DNA from: a virus
Length of the DNA: 26,309 nt
Virus record (IMG/VR): IMGVR_UViG_3300030103_005646
Location: 1 to 26,309 of that record
Strand: one strand, 5' to 3'
Every line of letters starts with the position of its first letter. Position 1 is the stretch's first letter. The translations under genes and the position numbers were made by a program. Positions 12,407-21,477 of this stretch are shown here, one piece after another. The notes below the pieces were generated by a model that did not search any database, had not been told where the DNA came from, and saw nothing but the letters and a program-made list of their open reading frames with translations.

Positions 12407-13261
12407 ATGAGTTTTTTTGGAGGAGGAAAATCACAACCCGCAGCTACACCAACTTCACAAACACAGTTTGTAAGAGAGGCTCCTGGGATAGAAGAGAGAA
12501 AAATAGAATTGATGGACATTGCCCGTCAAGTAGCGCAAAAACCAATTGATCTTCCAGATTATCAAGTTTCAGGTTTAGGGGCATTAGAACAACAAGGTAT
12601 GACTCAAGCAGGCACGACAGGTGTTGGTGCAGGTACTGTTCAATCAGGTATAAATCAAATTACAGGAGCTGCTGCTCCTATTGGTGCTTCACAAATTTCA
12701 CAATTTTTAAATCCTTATCAACAATATGTTACTGGTGAAATTGGTAGACAATCACAAATTATGCAAAATCAATTAGCTAACCAAGCAGTTCAATCAGGAG
12801 CTTTTGGTGGTGGTAGAGAAGGTGTTCAACAAGCAGAACTTCAAGGTAGAACTTTAGAGGCTATGGGTAGAGCACAACAACAAGGTTTCAACACTGCATT
12901 AGGTGCAGCTCAAAGACAACAAGCAATTGGGTTACAAGCAGGTCAACAATTAGGTCAGTTAGGAGCTGGTCAACAACAAATGGCGCAAGCAGATATAAAT
13001 CAATTGTTCCAAGCAGGAGGTGTTCAAAGACAACTTGCTCAACAAGCAATAGATGCGCAAAGACAATCTACATTACAACAACAGTATGAACCATACCAAA
13101 GAGCAGAGTTCTTAGCTAATTTATATGCTGCAGGACCAAAAACTCAATCAGGAATTACAATGGGAACTGCTCCATCAACTAGCCCACTTGCTCAAGCAGT
13201 TGGAACAGGTATTGGTGCGTTTACTGCTTATCAGGGTATGAAACCACCTGGAACAGTTTAG
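12407..13261 (+). CDS. Gln-rich internal virion/DNA-ejection protein
   Basis: 284 residues rich in Gln, Ala and Gly. It starts MSFFGGGKSQ and contains ISQFLNPYQQYVTGEIGRQSQ (about 100-120), then QLANQAVQSGAFGGGREGVQ and a long Gln/Ala helix (GFNTALGAAQRQQAIGLQ, LGAGQQQMAQADINQL). This LNPYQQ...QSGAFGG-x-R arrangement is one I recognise from marine phage internal/ejection proteins placed before the two large ejection proteins, in the role of P22 gp7 or T7 gp14. It probably forms part of the periplasm-crossing conduit. The stop codon overlaps the GGAGG ribosome-binding site of the next gene. Confidence 0.7.
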   Translation: MSFFGGGKSQPAATPTSQTQFVREAPGIEERKIELMDIARQVAQKPIDLPDYQVSGLGALEQQGMTQAGTTGVGAGTVQSGINQITGAAAPIGASQISQFLNPYQQYVTGEIGRQSQIMQNQLANQAVQSGAFGGGREGVQQAELQGRTLEAMGRAQQQGFNTALGAAQRQQAIGLQAGQQLGQLGAGQQQMAQADINQLFQAGGVQRQLAQQAIDAQRQSTLQQQYEPYQRAEFLANLYAAGPKTQSGITMGTAPSTSPLAQAVGTGIGAFTAYQGMKPPGTV

Positions 13262-13269
13262 GAGGTTAA

Positions 13270-15483
13270 GTGTCTTTAAATAGAGTATTAAATAGACCAA
13301 TGTTTAGAAGAGAGGCTTTGAAAAAAGGTCATCTTAAGCCTATTAAGGCAAGGACAGGTAAAAGTATTATAGGTCCTAATCGACCACCTGTGCCTGCTGT
13401 CATAAATCAAACAGGATTAGGAACTACTGTTGGTCAACCTTATAATTATGGAGTGGCACTAAGAAATCAACCATCATTAATGGAAAGAGCTGGAACAGGT
13501 TTTAGAAATTTTGGCAGACAGTTGTTTGGTATACCAAATTTATTAGGTTTTACTGGAGGAATGAAAGTTGCTGATGCTCTTAATATAAAAGATCCAGTTG
13601 GACAAACAGCCTTTGGCATAGGTGGATCTTATCTAGCAACTAAAGCATTACCTGGATTAGCGGCTTTACCAGCTTCTACTTCTCTTGCTATAGCTGCAGG
13701 GCCTACATATCTTATGTATGCAGGTTCAAAAGAAAGAGAAAGAATTAAAAATATGAGTCCAGAAGAAAGAGCAGCTCATAAATCAAAAGTAATGCAATTT
13801 GGAACAGAGGGTTATTTAAATGATGAAATGTTTAATAATCAGTTTAAAATAGATCCAAGTAAGCTTGATGAGATTGTAAAAAAACCAAGAACAACAATAC
13901 CTAGCCCTGGTAGTGGTAGACCAAGTTCTAAAAATTTTGAATCAAAACAAGAAGATGTTGCAACAGCCCCTGATAATACAACCAGGTTTGGAAAAACAAA
14001 AGTTATTGATACTGCTAAAATAGCAGAAAATTCTTTACCACCTCAACTTTCAGACATAGGAAAAAGTATGGATGATATGTCAGGTGCAATGCCTGCACCT
14101 GAAGCAGAGGAGCCAAAACAAACTACACCAAAAGAAGATCCTAAAGATCCAAAAGCTAAGGGGAATCCTAATCAAGATACAATAGATGCAAACTCACCGT
14201 TTAAAGCTCAACTAGATTTAGCAAGATTGATTGCAAAAGAAATGAGACAAGGTCAAACATCTCAAGCTAAATTAACATTCTTATCTAACCTTGCATCTGG
14301 TTTGTTAACAGGAACTACTAGAAAAGCAGGATTAGGTGGTGCTTTAGAAGTATTTGGAGCTGCACTAGGTCCAGCGGTTAATAACATGGTTATGGTAAAA
14401 ATGAAAGAGGATGAGATAGAACAAAATTTACTTGGTAGAGCATTAGAGTTTTCAACAGATTTCTTAAAAGCACAAAACCAAGCATTTGAAATGCCTGATA
14501 CAGAGGAAGTGGGTGTTATTCAAATGACTAACAGTGAAGGTAGAATAGTAAACTTACCAGGACGTATTTTAAAAGATGGAACAAAACAAAGAGCTATAGG
14601 AACTGCAGATGCTAATGGAATGTATAATTATCAGACAGTTGATCCTGGTTTAAACTTTATAGCAAACAAAGATATGAACAAAGAAACTTTAGACATTGCT
14701 AAAAGCATCGCTGGTAAATACGCAGCTGTAAATTTAATTAACAGAAGTTTAGGTATTATTGAATCAGGTAAAGCAGAAGCAGGTGTTACTGGTGCTATTG
14801 GATTATATGGCGGTCGTTTAACTGAAGCATTAGGTGATGTTTTAGCTTTTGCTAAAATAGGTGGTGACAGTGTATCAGAAGTAAAAGCAGCTGGTAAAAC
14901 TATGTTCAATATTGAACAGAAAAAAGTTGTAAACGCTTTAGTTGCATCTGGTGAATTTGAAACCGCAGAACAAGCATTAAAATATTTAAATGGTAGAGAT
15001 GGTTTAGGTAATTTCCAGAAAAACTATAATGATTCAATTAGAAATGCTAAGAATAGATTAAAAGATGGTAATACACTTGATTATGAAAGACTTGCTATTA
15101 ATGAAACAGTTCTTGTTTACAAATTAGCAAACTCATTAAAAGCAAAAGATAGATTAACTCAAAAAGATATTGAGATGGCTAAAGGTCTTGTAAAAGTGTT
15201 CCCATTACTAAGAGGTGAAACAAACGTAATTGCTTCACTAACAGCTACAGCTGAAACTATTCTTGATGATATAAGACAGCAAGAAAGATTATATGAAAGA
15301 GCTGGTGGATCATCCCAATACTTATTGAATGAAAGAAAAGCATATGGTTTAGCACCAGAAGGAATGAGTATTGATACAATGACTGATTTTGATAGTAAAG
15401 ATTTTAAAAAATTACAAAAGGCTATAGAAAATATGAGTGAAGATGATTTTAAATTAATTTTTCCACCGGAGTTATTTAAATAA
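13270..15483 (+). CDS. Large internal virion (ejection) protein, 737 aa
   Basis: It starts with GTG, supported by GGAGG at 13261-13265 four bases upstream. The N-terminal 100 residues are basic. A hydrophobic Gly/Ala stretch at about residues 113-155 (GIGGSYLATKALPGLAALP, STSLAIAAGPTYLMYAG) could span a membrane. A Pro/Glu/Asp/Lys-rich linker follows (about 200-305), then a long predicted-helical region (LARLIAKEMRQGQTSQAKL onward) to the C-terminus. No lysozyme, transglycosylase or peptidase motif is visible. Size, order and composition correspond to the middle large ejection protein of podoviruses (the T7 gp15 or P22 gp20 position). The TAATG stop-start junction couples it to the next gene. 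Confidence 0.65.
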   Translation: MSLNRVLNRPMFRREALKKGHLKPIKARTGKSIIGPNRPPVPAVINQTGLGTTVGQPYNYGVALRNQPSLMERAGTGFRNFGRQLFGIPNLLGFTGGMKVADALNIKDPVGQTAFGIGGSYLATKALPGLAALPASTSLAIAAGPTYLMYAGSKERERIKNMSPEERAAHKSKVMQFGTEGYLNDEMFNNQFKIDPSKLDEIVKKPRTTIPSPGSGRPSSKNFESKQEDVATAPDNTTRFGKTKVIDTAKIAENSLPPQLSDIGKSMDDMSGAMPAPEAEEPKQTTPKEDPKDPKAKGNPNQDTIDANSPFKAQLDLARLIAKEMRQGQTSQAKLTFLSNLASGLLTGTTRKAGLGGALEVFGAALGPAVNNMVMVKMKEDEIEQNLLGRALEFSTDFLKAQNQAFEMPDTEEVGVIQMTNSEGRIVNLPGRILKDGTKQRAIGTADANGMYNYQTVDPGLNFIANKDMNKETLDIAKSIAGKYAAVNLINRSLGIIESGKAEAGVTGAIGLYGGRLTEALGDVLAFAKIGGDSVSEVKAAGKTMFNIEQKKVVNALVASGEFETAEQALKYLNGRDGLGNFQKNYNDSIRNAKNRLKDGNTLDYERLAINETVLVYKLANSLKAKDRLTQKDIEMAKGLVKVFPLLRGETNVIASLTATAETILDDIRQQERLYERAGGSSQYLLNERKAYGLAPEGMSIDTMTDFDSKDFKKLQKAIENMSEDDFKLIFPPELFK

Positions 15484-18400
15484 TGAGTACACTAGATCAA
15501 TTACAAAAAAAGTTAGATGATAAAACTTTAAACCCAAATACTCTTAATGAAGAGCAAAAAATGGTTATAGATGCTCTTATAAAGAGTGGTAAGTTAAAAG
15601 GCCCTACTATGGGTCAATTATCTGAAATGCGTGAGGGTGCAGCAAAAGAAGTTGCTACAGAAAAAGAATTTTTAAAAGATCCTTTACAAGTATCCACAGG
15701 TGTTGGACAAGATACTTATGAATTAGTTGGTGACATAACAGGCAGTATTTATCCTTATGTTGCTAACAGAAAAAAAATATTTAAAGCTGCAAAAGAAGGC
15801 ACACTTTTAGGTAAAGGCCCTGGATTTTTTGCTCAACAAGCAATTAAATTAGCAGATAAATTACCTGGAAGATTCAAATTATTTGGTGGTGCAATAAGAG
15901 GTATAGGAAAATTAGTAGATCCACTATCAAGAGCCTACAGAGGTCCTTTATTAAAAACAGAAGTACAATCTATATTAGGTGGTACCGCTGGAGCAGGAGT
16001 AGGAGCTTTAACTTATGATACTTTAAACGAACAAGTTGGTGTACAGGTTGCATCAGCTTTAGCAGATGATTTATCTGAAATACCAGAGGGAGATGTAGAA
16101 AGAGATCAATTAGTAAATGCAGGTGTTGCCATGAAAAACGCAATGATGTGGAACACAGGAGCATCTTTATTATCACCATTTATATTTGGACCCATGGGTA
16201 AAATGGTTAGAAAAGCTTTTGGAACAGTAGGTCCTAAACAAAAAGAACTTGCACAGTTTGCAAGAGATAAGGGTTTACCATTACCATTATTATCTGCATT
16301 GAAAGAGGGACAAGGAACTTTTTCAGGATTAGGAAGAAACTATTTTAGATTCATGGGGGTATTCCCACTAGTATCACCAATAGGTAAAGTTGCTAAATCA
16401 GAAGCAGAGATCGCAGGTGGTAAAAGATATTTAGAAGATTTACAGGCATATGCACCCTTATTAAAAGTAAGTGCAATCAATAGTAGTATAAGAAAACAAG
16501 CAGAAAAAGTTTTTGTAGAAAATGTAAACTTATATGAAAGTGCTTATAAAACTTTTGATAATTTAGCTATTACATCTGGTAACCCAAGAATAATAAAATT
16601 ACAAAAAACTCAACAAGCAGCAAAAGAATTTTTAGAAGAAAACCAATCACAGTTTCCTGAATTTAGTGAATACTTAGAAGGTATGTATGGTGTAGCAGCC
16701 AAACCAATGGACATAGAAAAATTACTTACTATGCAAGCAGACCCTATAAACTTGTTTATGAAATCAATGATGCAAATTAGAGATGGATTGATTACACCAA
16801 AACAATTTAAAGGTGTAATGACTATGTTAAATAATGCAATTCAAGGTAGTAGATATCAAACATTAAAAGACAATATGTTTATAATGCGGGAAGCTATGGA
16901 GACAGATTTTGCAAAATTTGGAGAAGATATTGGTAATCCAGGTAAATTTTTAGAGGACGAAGGTATAAAAGCTACTTATGATACAATAGCTAAACAAGGT
17001 GGTAAACCTCTTGCAGATCAATATATTGAAAAGACACAACAAGCAGCTAATCTTTTAAAAGATCAGTTATTAAATGCAAATAAAATATTCTCTGATGTTC
17101 AAGGTTTTTATCAACTATCTCCTCTTGTAAAAAGTATAAGAAAGTTTGATAGAAACGTATTTACTGCAAAAAGTTTAGAAGGTTTTCAAGGAGCTGGTAC
17201 ACAATATAGAGATCAATTATTTAGAGATATAGGTAGAGAAGTATTTGAAAATGATTCTGTAGATGCTTTAGTGCAATTTAAAAAACTTATAGGTGCTGAA
17301 GGATCTAGAGAGATAGGTGTGAAGGCAACTAAAGGTGGTGAAGATTTATTCAAAGCGGTCACTGCAAAATATGCATTTAATAAATTCTTAAGAGCTTTTG
17401 GTAGTCCATCTGATGCTGGAGCAAAATCTGTATGGAATTTTATAGATGAAGATGCATCTATAAACGCTGGTGCATCATACCTAACCGACACATTAAAAGT
17501 TATGACAAGAGATCAAAAAAGAAATCTTACAGATTTTAGTATTGAGAGTGTAAAAAGAAACAATGGAATATTTGACACGACTGAATTAAAATTTGGTGCA
17601 GATGACTTTGCTGAGTTTAATGCTGATAAATTTATGAAATCATTTGGTATTGCAAACTCATTTGATGAAGCTGGTAGAAGAAAAATACAATATATGCTTG
17701 GTAATAAAGGTGCAGAAGAATTTTATAATTTTGCATCTTATATGAAAGCAATTGGTGAAACAAAACTATCTGATCCATCTCAATTCTTAGCAAGAAGACT
17801 TACACTTGGTGGAGGTATTGCAGGAGGTTTAATATTTGGTGCTCCAGGCTTCATAGCTTCAGCAGCATTATTGTTATTATCTAGAAGAGCAGGACAAATT
17901 CTTACAGATCCAGTTGCAATTAGAGCTATGAACGATGCTCTTTTACCTGATGAAACATTAAAGCTATTAAGAGGTGAAAAGATTGGCACTGGTACACCTA
18001 AAGCAACTTTCTTACCTGGTAGAGATTATTATTCAGGCAGAAGTGTACAAACAATTGTTGATGCTTTAAAAGTTAATGGCATTTTAGGAAAAACAAAAGC
18101 GGTTACTGGATCAGCTATGAAACTTGGCTTAACAAGAAAGAGAGATGCTTTAGCAAGACTTATTAACTATCTTGCAGATGAAGATAAAGATATACCTAAA
18201 GTTGATCCAAAAACTATTAGTGAAACAGAAATCATAGAAAAATTATCTAATTTACCAATGTCTGTACCTGAACCTAGGTTTGATAATGTACCTGATAAAG
18301 TACAAGAAACTTTGTTTGCAAATGATTTTAGTGAATCTTCAGGCAGTGCAGAAGAAGACAATAACTTAGTTGGTATGATTCAAAAATCTTTACAAAACAA

Positions 18401-18602
18401 CTCTGTTGTAGATGCAGAAGAAGAAGAGAGAGATAAAGAACAAGTTGCATCTGTAATGGGTGATGTAAAATTAGAAAACCCTGTTGCTCCACAAACACCA
18501 GCGAACACTGGACAAGTGACATCGCAACAAGTAGCTGATCTATTTCCAAACGATCCAACATCTATAGCTGCTGCAAGAAGAAGAGAGTCAGGAAATGTCT
18601 AG
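15483..18602 (+). CDS. Giant internal virion (ejection) protein, 1039 aa
   Basis: The largest protein in the window, almost entirely helical by composition. Early Gly/Ala patches (LLGKGPGFFAQQAIKLADKL; ILGGTAGAGVGALTYDTL, about 100-190) and a strongly hydrophobic Gly/Ala/Leu segment near residues 770-805 (GGGIAGGLIFGAPGFIASA) are candidate membrane-insertion elements. The C-terminus is acidic, then ends in VADLFPNDPTSIAAARRR, a tail I recognise from other marine phage ejection proteins. I see no SLT/lysozyme catalytic signature like the N-terminal domain of T7 gp16. It is placed last in the ejection-protein operon, and its end overlaps the holin-like gene. It probably forms the main trans-envelope channel or DNA-translocation core. 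Confidence 0.65.
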   Translation: MSTLDQLQKKLDDKTLNPNTLNEEQKMVIDALIKSGKLKGPTMGQLSEMREGAAKEVATEKEFLKDPLQVSTGVGQDTYELVGDITGSIYPYVANRKKIFKAAKEGTLLGKGPGFFAQQAIKLADKLPGRFKLFGGAIRGIGKLVDPLSRAYRGPLLKTEVQSILGGTAGAGVGALTYDTLNEQVGVQVASALADDLSEIPEGDVERDQLVNAGVAMKNAMMWNTGASLLSPFIFGPMGKMVRKAFGTVGPKQKELAQFARDKGLPLPLLSALKEGQGTFSGLGRNYFRFMGVFPLVSPIGKVAKSEAEIAGGKRYLEDLQAYAPLLKVSAINSSIRKQAEKVFVENVNLYESAYKTFDNLAITSGNPRIIKLQKTQQAAKEFLEENQSQFPEFSEYLEGMYGVAAKPMDIEKLLTMQADPINLFMKSMMQIRDGLITPKQFKGVMTMLNNAIQGSRYQTLKDNMFIMREAMETDFAKFGEDIGNPGKFLEDEGIKATYDTIAKQGGKPLADQYIEKTQQAANLLKDQLLNANKIFSDVQGFYQLSPLVKSIRKFDRNVFTAKSLEGFQGAGTQYRDQLFRDIGREVFENDSVDALVQFKKLIGAEGSREIGVKATKGGEDLFKAVTAKYAFNKFLRAFGSPSDAGAKSVWNFIDEDASINAGASYLTDTLKVMTRDQKRNLTDFSIESVKRNNGIFDTTELKFGADDFAEFNADKFMKSFGIANSFDEAGRRKIQYMLGNKGAEEFYNFASYMKAIGETKLSDPSQFLARRLTLGGGIAGGLIFGAPGFIASAALLLLSRRAGQILTDPVAIRAMNDALLPDETLKLLRGEKIGTGTPKATFLPGRDYYSGRSVQTIVDALKVNGILGKTKAVTGSAMKLGLTRKRDALARLINYLADEDKDIPKVDPKTISETEIIEKLSNLPMSVPEPRFDNVPDKVQETLFANDFSESSGSAEEDNNLVGMIQKSLQNNSVVDAEEEERDKEQVASVMGDVKLENPVAPQTPANTGQVTSQQVADLFPNDPTSIAAARRRESGNV

Positions 18603-18783
18603 GGAAGCTTTACAAAAAATAGAATCACACGAAAAACTTTGCAGAATAATGCAAAAACAAACACACGATAAAATTCACAATTTAGAAAAATCAGTAGGCA
18701 GAATAGAAAAAATTATGTTGACTTCTGCAGGTGTATTAATTACAGGTATGGCATCAGTCATAATTGTATTAATTACACAATGA
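18595..18783 (+). CDS. XhlA/holin-like small membrane protein
   Basis: 62 residues: an N-terminal charged helix with heptad spacing (KIESHEKLCRIMQKQTHDKIHNL, KSVGRIEKI), then one C-terminal transmembrane segment (MLTSAGVLITGMASVIIVLI, about 41-60) and two polar residues. This coiled-coil-plus-single-helix design matches haemolysin XhlA-type proteins that assist or act as holins in phage lysis cassettes. No endolysin gene is adjacent in this window, so a lysis role is an inference; it could also be a membrane anchor for ejection proteins. It overlaps the upstream gene by 8 bases and the downstream nuclease start by 4 (ATGA). Confidence 0.6.
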   Translation: MSREALQKIESHEKLCRIMQKQTHDKIHNLEKSVGRIEKIMLTSAGVLITGMASVIIVLITQ

Positions 18784-19448
18784 AATTATTAAAAAAATAT
18801 CCATACAAACATTACAACAGATACTCAGACACAAACGGAAGAAAGTATTTAGTTGATAATGTTAAAGTACCAAGTGTAACAAATATACTTGGAGCTACAA
18901 AAGATAAAAGATTTTTAGAAAACTGGCGTAGAAAAGTTGGAGATGCTGAGGCTGACAGAATTATGAGACAAGCATCCACAATAGGAACAGAGATGCATCA
19001 AGTATTAGAGTACACTTTGAATGGCCAAGGTTATTACAACGCTATGGAAGAAGGAAACAAGCCAAGAATGATGGCTAAAACAATTCTTGATAATATAAAA
19101 CTTGATGAAATTTGGGGAAACGAAGTAAGTTTAGAATACGAAAACAAATTTGCAGGCACATGTGATTTAACAGCTATGTGTTATGGTAAGCCAAGTATTG
19201 TAGATTGGAAACAAACTAACAAACCAAAAAAAGAAGAATGGGTTGAGGATTATAAGTTACAGCTTGGTGCATATTATTTAGCTCATGTAAAAAATTACGG
19301 TCCAATAGAGCAAGGTGTAATATCTATGTGTAGCAGGGCTTTACAATATCAAGAATTCCGACTAAATGAGTCAGAATTACAAGAGTATGGTGATAAATTT
19401 TTAGAAAGAGTTGAACAATATAATAAGATTATAGAAGCCAGCTCTTAA
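18780..19448 (+). CDS. RecB/Cas4-like PD-(D/E)XK nuclease
   Basis: 222 residues with the RecB-type exonuclease motif series: G69TEMH73 (the leading His), E115 or E119 in the strand before G126TCD129, the core SIVD142-W-K144 (D-x-K), and LQ160LGAY164 (QxxxY). These residues coordinate two divalent metals and the scissile phosphate in this superfamily. It likely acts as a 5'-3' or ssDNA exonuclease in replication-linked recombination, DNA-end processing or host-genome degradation. The start codon overlaps the stop of the holin-like gene. Its final 20 bases overlap the convergent helicase gene on the other strand. No extra helicase or Cys cluster is fused to it, unlike many Cas4 proteins. Confidence 0.85.
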   Translation: MKLLKKYPYKHYNRYSDTNGRKYLVDNVKVPSVTNILGATKDKRFLENWRRKVGDAEADRIMRQASTIGTEMHQVLEYTLNGQGYYNAMEEGNKPRMMAKTILDNIKLDEIWGNEVSLEYENKFAGTCDLTAMCYGKPSIVDWKQTNKPKKEEWVEDYKLQLGAYYLAHVKNYGPIEQGVISMCSRALQYQEFRLNESELQEYGDKFLERVEQYNKIIEASS

Positions 19449-20886
19449 GATCTTCTTCCCCTAATGTTTTAGCAGCAAGCTTACCTTTATTAGTTAAAGA
19501 CTTCATAATTGCTTCATCTAAAGTATTTCTAGCAACTATGTCTATGTAAACAACAGTTCCTTTTTGTCCAAGTCTGTGAGCTCTATCTTCTGATTGCATT
19601 CTTACTTCTAGGTTATATGAGTTTGAATAATAGATAACAGTATTACAAGCGGTAAGAGTAAGACCAAAGCCCCCAGTAGTAGGATTAGCAACCATGAAAC
19701 GACAACTGTCATCGTTTTGTATACGATCCACAGCATTTTTTCTATTTTCAACGCTAATTTCTCCATAAATACATACAGTAGATTCTTCTCCATATTTATC
19801 AATCAAAAAATCTTTTATCTCATGAATATTATATAAATAATTAGCCCATATAATTACTTTGCCATCAGTTTCTTCTAATGTTTCTTCAAGTGCATTTAGT
19901 TTTTGTTTATGTAATTTTAATATTTTACCATCATCATCCTTAGTGAATCCATTACATACTTGATGCAGTTTAATAATTTCTGTTAACTTATTAGAAAATG
20001 ATATTGTACTATCTTCAACTATCGCAAGCGCAGATGTTCTTAGACGGTCATATATTTTTTTGCCTTCACCATCTAGTTCGATGTACCTTCTAGTTCTTAC
20101 TTTTGGTTTTAGATCTAAACATTGATCTTTACGTATACGAGTAGCAAAACCTTTCATTTTCTCTTCTAGTTCTTCAAGTCTTTTGTAGTATTTGGGCACT
20201 GATATGTACCTTCCTGAGCCAACTGGTATATCAGTCATCTCTGCATAACGATTTCTAAATGCCAAATAACTATGAAAACCTAATAGTTCTGGACTTAAGA
20301 ATTGACATTGTGTAAATAGATCTAATGGAGATTTTGTTATTGGGGATCCTGTTAATATTCGCTTTATATGACTTATTTTTCCTAATGCTAAAATGTTTTT
20401 TGTTCGTTTTGCTTGTCTGTTTTTTATTGTGGTTGATTCATCCACTGCTACAAAATTTAATTTATTTCTTGTAAGATAATCTACACAACCCTCAAGTCCC
20501 CTTTTAGTTGATAAAGCTTCAACGTTTATTAGAAAGATTCTAAGGTGCGAAAATTCATTCAATCTGTAATAATCTTTTGGTTTATCTATATTCCATTTAT
20601 ATATCCTATACTTTATAACATCAGGTAAATGAGTTTCTATTTCAGATTGCCAATTCAAATATACTGATTTAGGTGCAATTATTAAACAAGAATTAATTTT
20701 TCTTTGTAAAAATAAAAAAGCAATGTTATCAATAGTTACTTTTGTTTTACCCGTACCCATTTCCATAAAGTATGCCCAATTTTTTTTTTCAGCTGATTCT
20801 TTCAACGCATTACGTTGATGCTCATACGGTTGAGTTTTGTAAGGGTAGATCCACATCCAAAAACTTTTTATATTTTTTTCTTGCAA
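19429..20886 (-). CDS. SNF2/SF2-family DNA helicase (reverse strand)
   Basis: 485 residues from a TTG start; an ATG at 20856 (residue 11) is a good alternative and would give 475 residues. Motifs: YEHQ (Q-motif area, about 21-24), Walker A M43GTGKT48, Ia LIIAPKSVYLNW, II V148DEST152 (DEST in place of DEAH), III ILTGSPI, IV VIIWANY, V GGFGLTLTACNTVIYYSNSYN and VI QSEDRAHRLGQKGTV. Motifs V-VI are diagnostic for the SNF2 group. It would be an ATP-driven dsDNA translocase or remodeller, perhaps aiding replication restart or recombination with the adjacent nuclease. It is the only minus-strand gene outside the oxygenase island. No ribosome-binding site is seen. A weak minus-strand -10 (TATAAA, 20872-20867) precedes the ATG at 20856. 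Confidence 0.88.
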   Translation of the reverse strand: MQEKNIKSFWMWIYPYKTQPYEHQRNALKESAEKKNWAYFMEMGTGKTKVTIDNIAFLFLQRKINSCLIIAPKSVYLNWQSEIETHLPDVIKYRIYKWNIDKPKDYYRLNEFSHLRIFLINVEALSTKRGLEGCVDYLTRNKLNFVAVDESTTIKNRQAKRTKNILALGKISHIKRILTGSPITKSPLDLFTQCQFLSPELLGFHSYLAFRNRYAEMTDIPVGSGRYISVPKYYKRLEELEEKMKGFATRIRKDQCLDLKPKVRTRRYIELDGEGKKIYDRLRTSALAIVEDSTISFSNKLTEIIKLHQVCNGFTKDDDGKILKLHKQKLNALEETLEETDGKVIIWANYLYNIHEIKDFLIDKYGEESTVCIYGEISVENRKNAVDRIQNDDSCRFMVANPTTGGFGLTLTACNTVIYYSNSYNLEVRMQSEDRAHRLGQKGTVVYIDIVARNTLDEAIMKSLTNKGKLAAKTLGEEDLKSWLL

Positions 20887-20914
20887 AGATCAAACAAATA
20901 ATTTATTTGAGCCT

Positions 20915-20920
20915 AGGAGG
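20915..20920 (+). promoter_or_regulatory. Strong AGGAGG ribosome-binding site
   Basis: A full AGGAGG sits six bases before the ATG at 20927, in the 40-base gap between divergent genes. It is the strongest Shine-Dalgarno site noticed in the window and fixes the start of the coiled-coil gene. No clear promoter is visible in this gap on the plus strand. Confidence 0.7.
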
Positions 20921-20926
20921 ATAAAT

Positions 20927-21466
20927 ATGGATATTGAAAAAATGTCAAAAATTGACATTAGTCAAGATAGTGTAAAATCTATTTCTGACAAATGTAATCA
21001 CTTAAAAGATCTAAATAAACAAATAGAACAAGAAGAAGAAAAACTTTCATTACTTAAGCATAAGGCAAGAGATATGGAAGAAAGAATAATTCCAGAGATG
21101 ATGCAGGAAGCTGGTGTATCTTTGCTGAAGTTAGCTGATGGTTCAACTGTAGAAGTAAAACCATTCTATGCAGCAAAAATTCCTGAATCACGTGTTGAAG
21201 AAGCGTTCAGCTGGTTACGAAACAGAGGTTATGAGGATTTGATTAAAAATACTATAACTGCAAGTTTTGGCAGAGGACAAGACAACCAAGTCTCGGAACT
21301 TGTAAAAGTTTGTGAGGACAATGGTTTTGCTTACAATAAAAAAGAAAAAGTAGAACCAATGACTCTTAAAGCTTTTGTAAGAGAACAAGTTGAAGGTGGT
21401 AAAGAACTACCTTTCGATCTGTTCGGTGTATACATCGCAAATAAAACAAAAATAACGAACAAATAA
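20927..21466 (+). CDS. Coiled-coil replication-region protein, unknown function
   Basis: 179 residues. Residues about 20-60 form a charged heptad-rich coiled coil (LKDLNKQIEQEEEKLSLLKH, KARDMEERIIPEMM). A compact alpha/beta part follows: GVSLLKLADGSTVEVKPFYAAKIPE, then VEEAFSWLRNRGYEDLIKN and ITASFGRGQDNQ; a helical C-terminus ends PFDLFGVYIANKTKI. It has the strongest ribosome-binding site in the window, so it is probably abundant. It sits directly before the SSB-like, primase and helicase genes, suggesting a replication accessory such as a clamp, loader or ssDNA-coating partner. I do not recognise a named family and see no enzyme motif. Confidence 0.65.
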   Translation: MDIEKMSKIDISQDSVKSISDKCNHLKDLNKQIEQEEEKLSLLKHKARDMEERIIPEMMQEAGVSLLKLADGSTVEVKPFYAAKIPESRVEEAFSWLRNRGYEDLIKNTITASFGRGQDNQVSELVKVCEDNGFAYNKKEKVEPMTLKAFVREQVEGGKELPFDLFGVYIANKTKITNK

Positions 21467-21477
21467 TAGGTAATAAT

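Noticed and set aside
17213-17491. Antisense open frame of 92 codons opposite the 1039-residue protein
   Set aside because: Lies wholly within a well-supported coding region and has no start signal or recognisable product.
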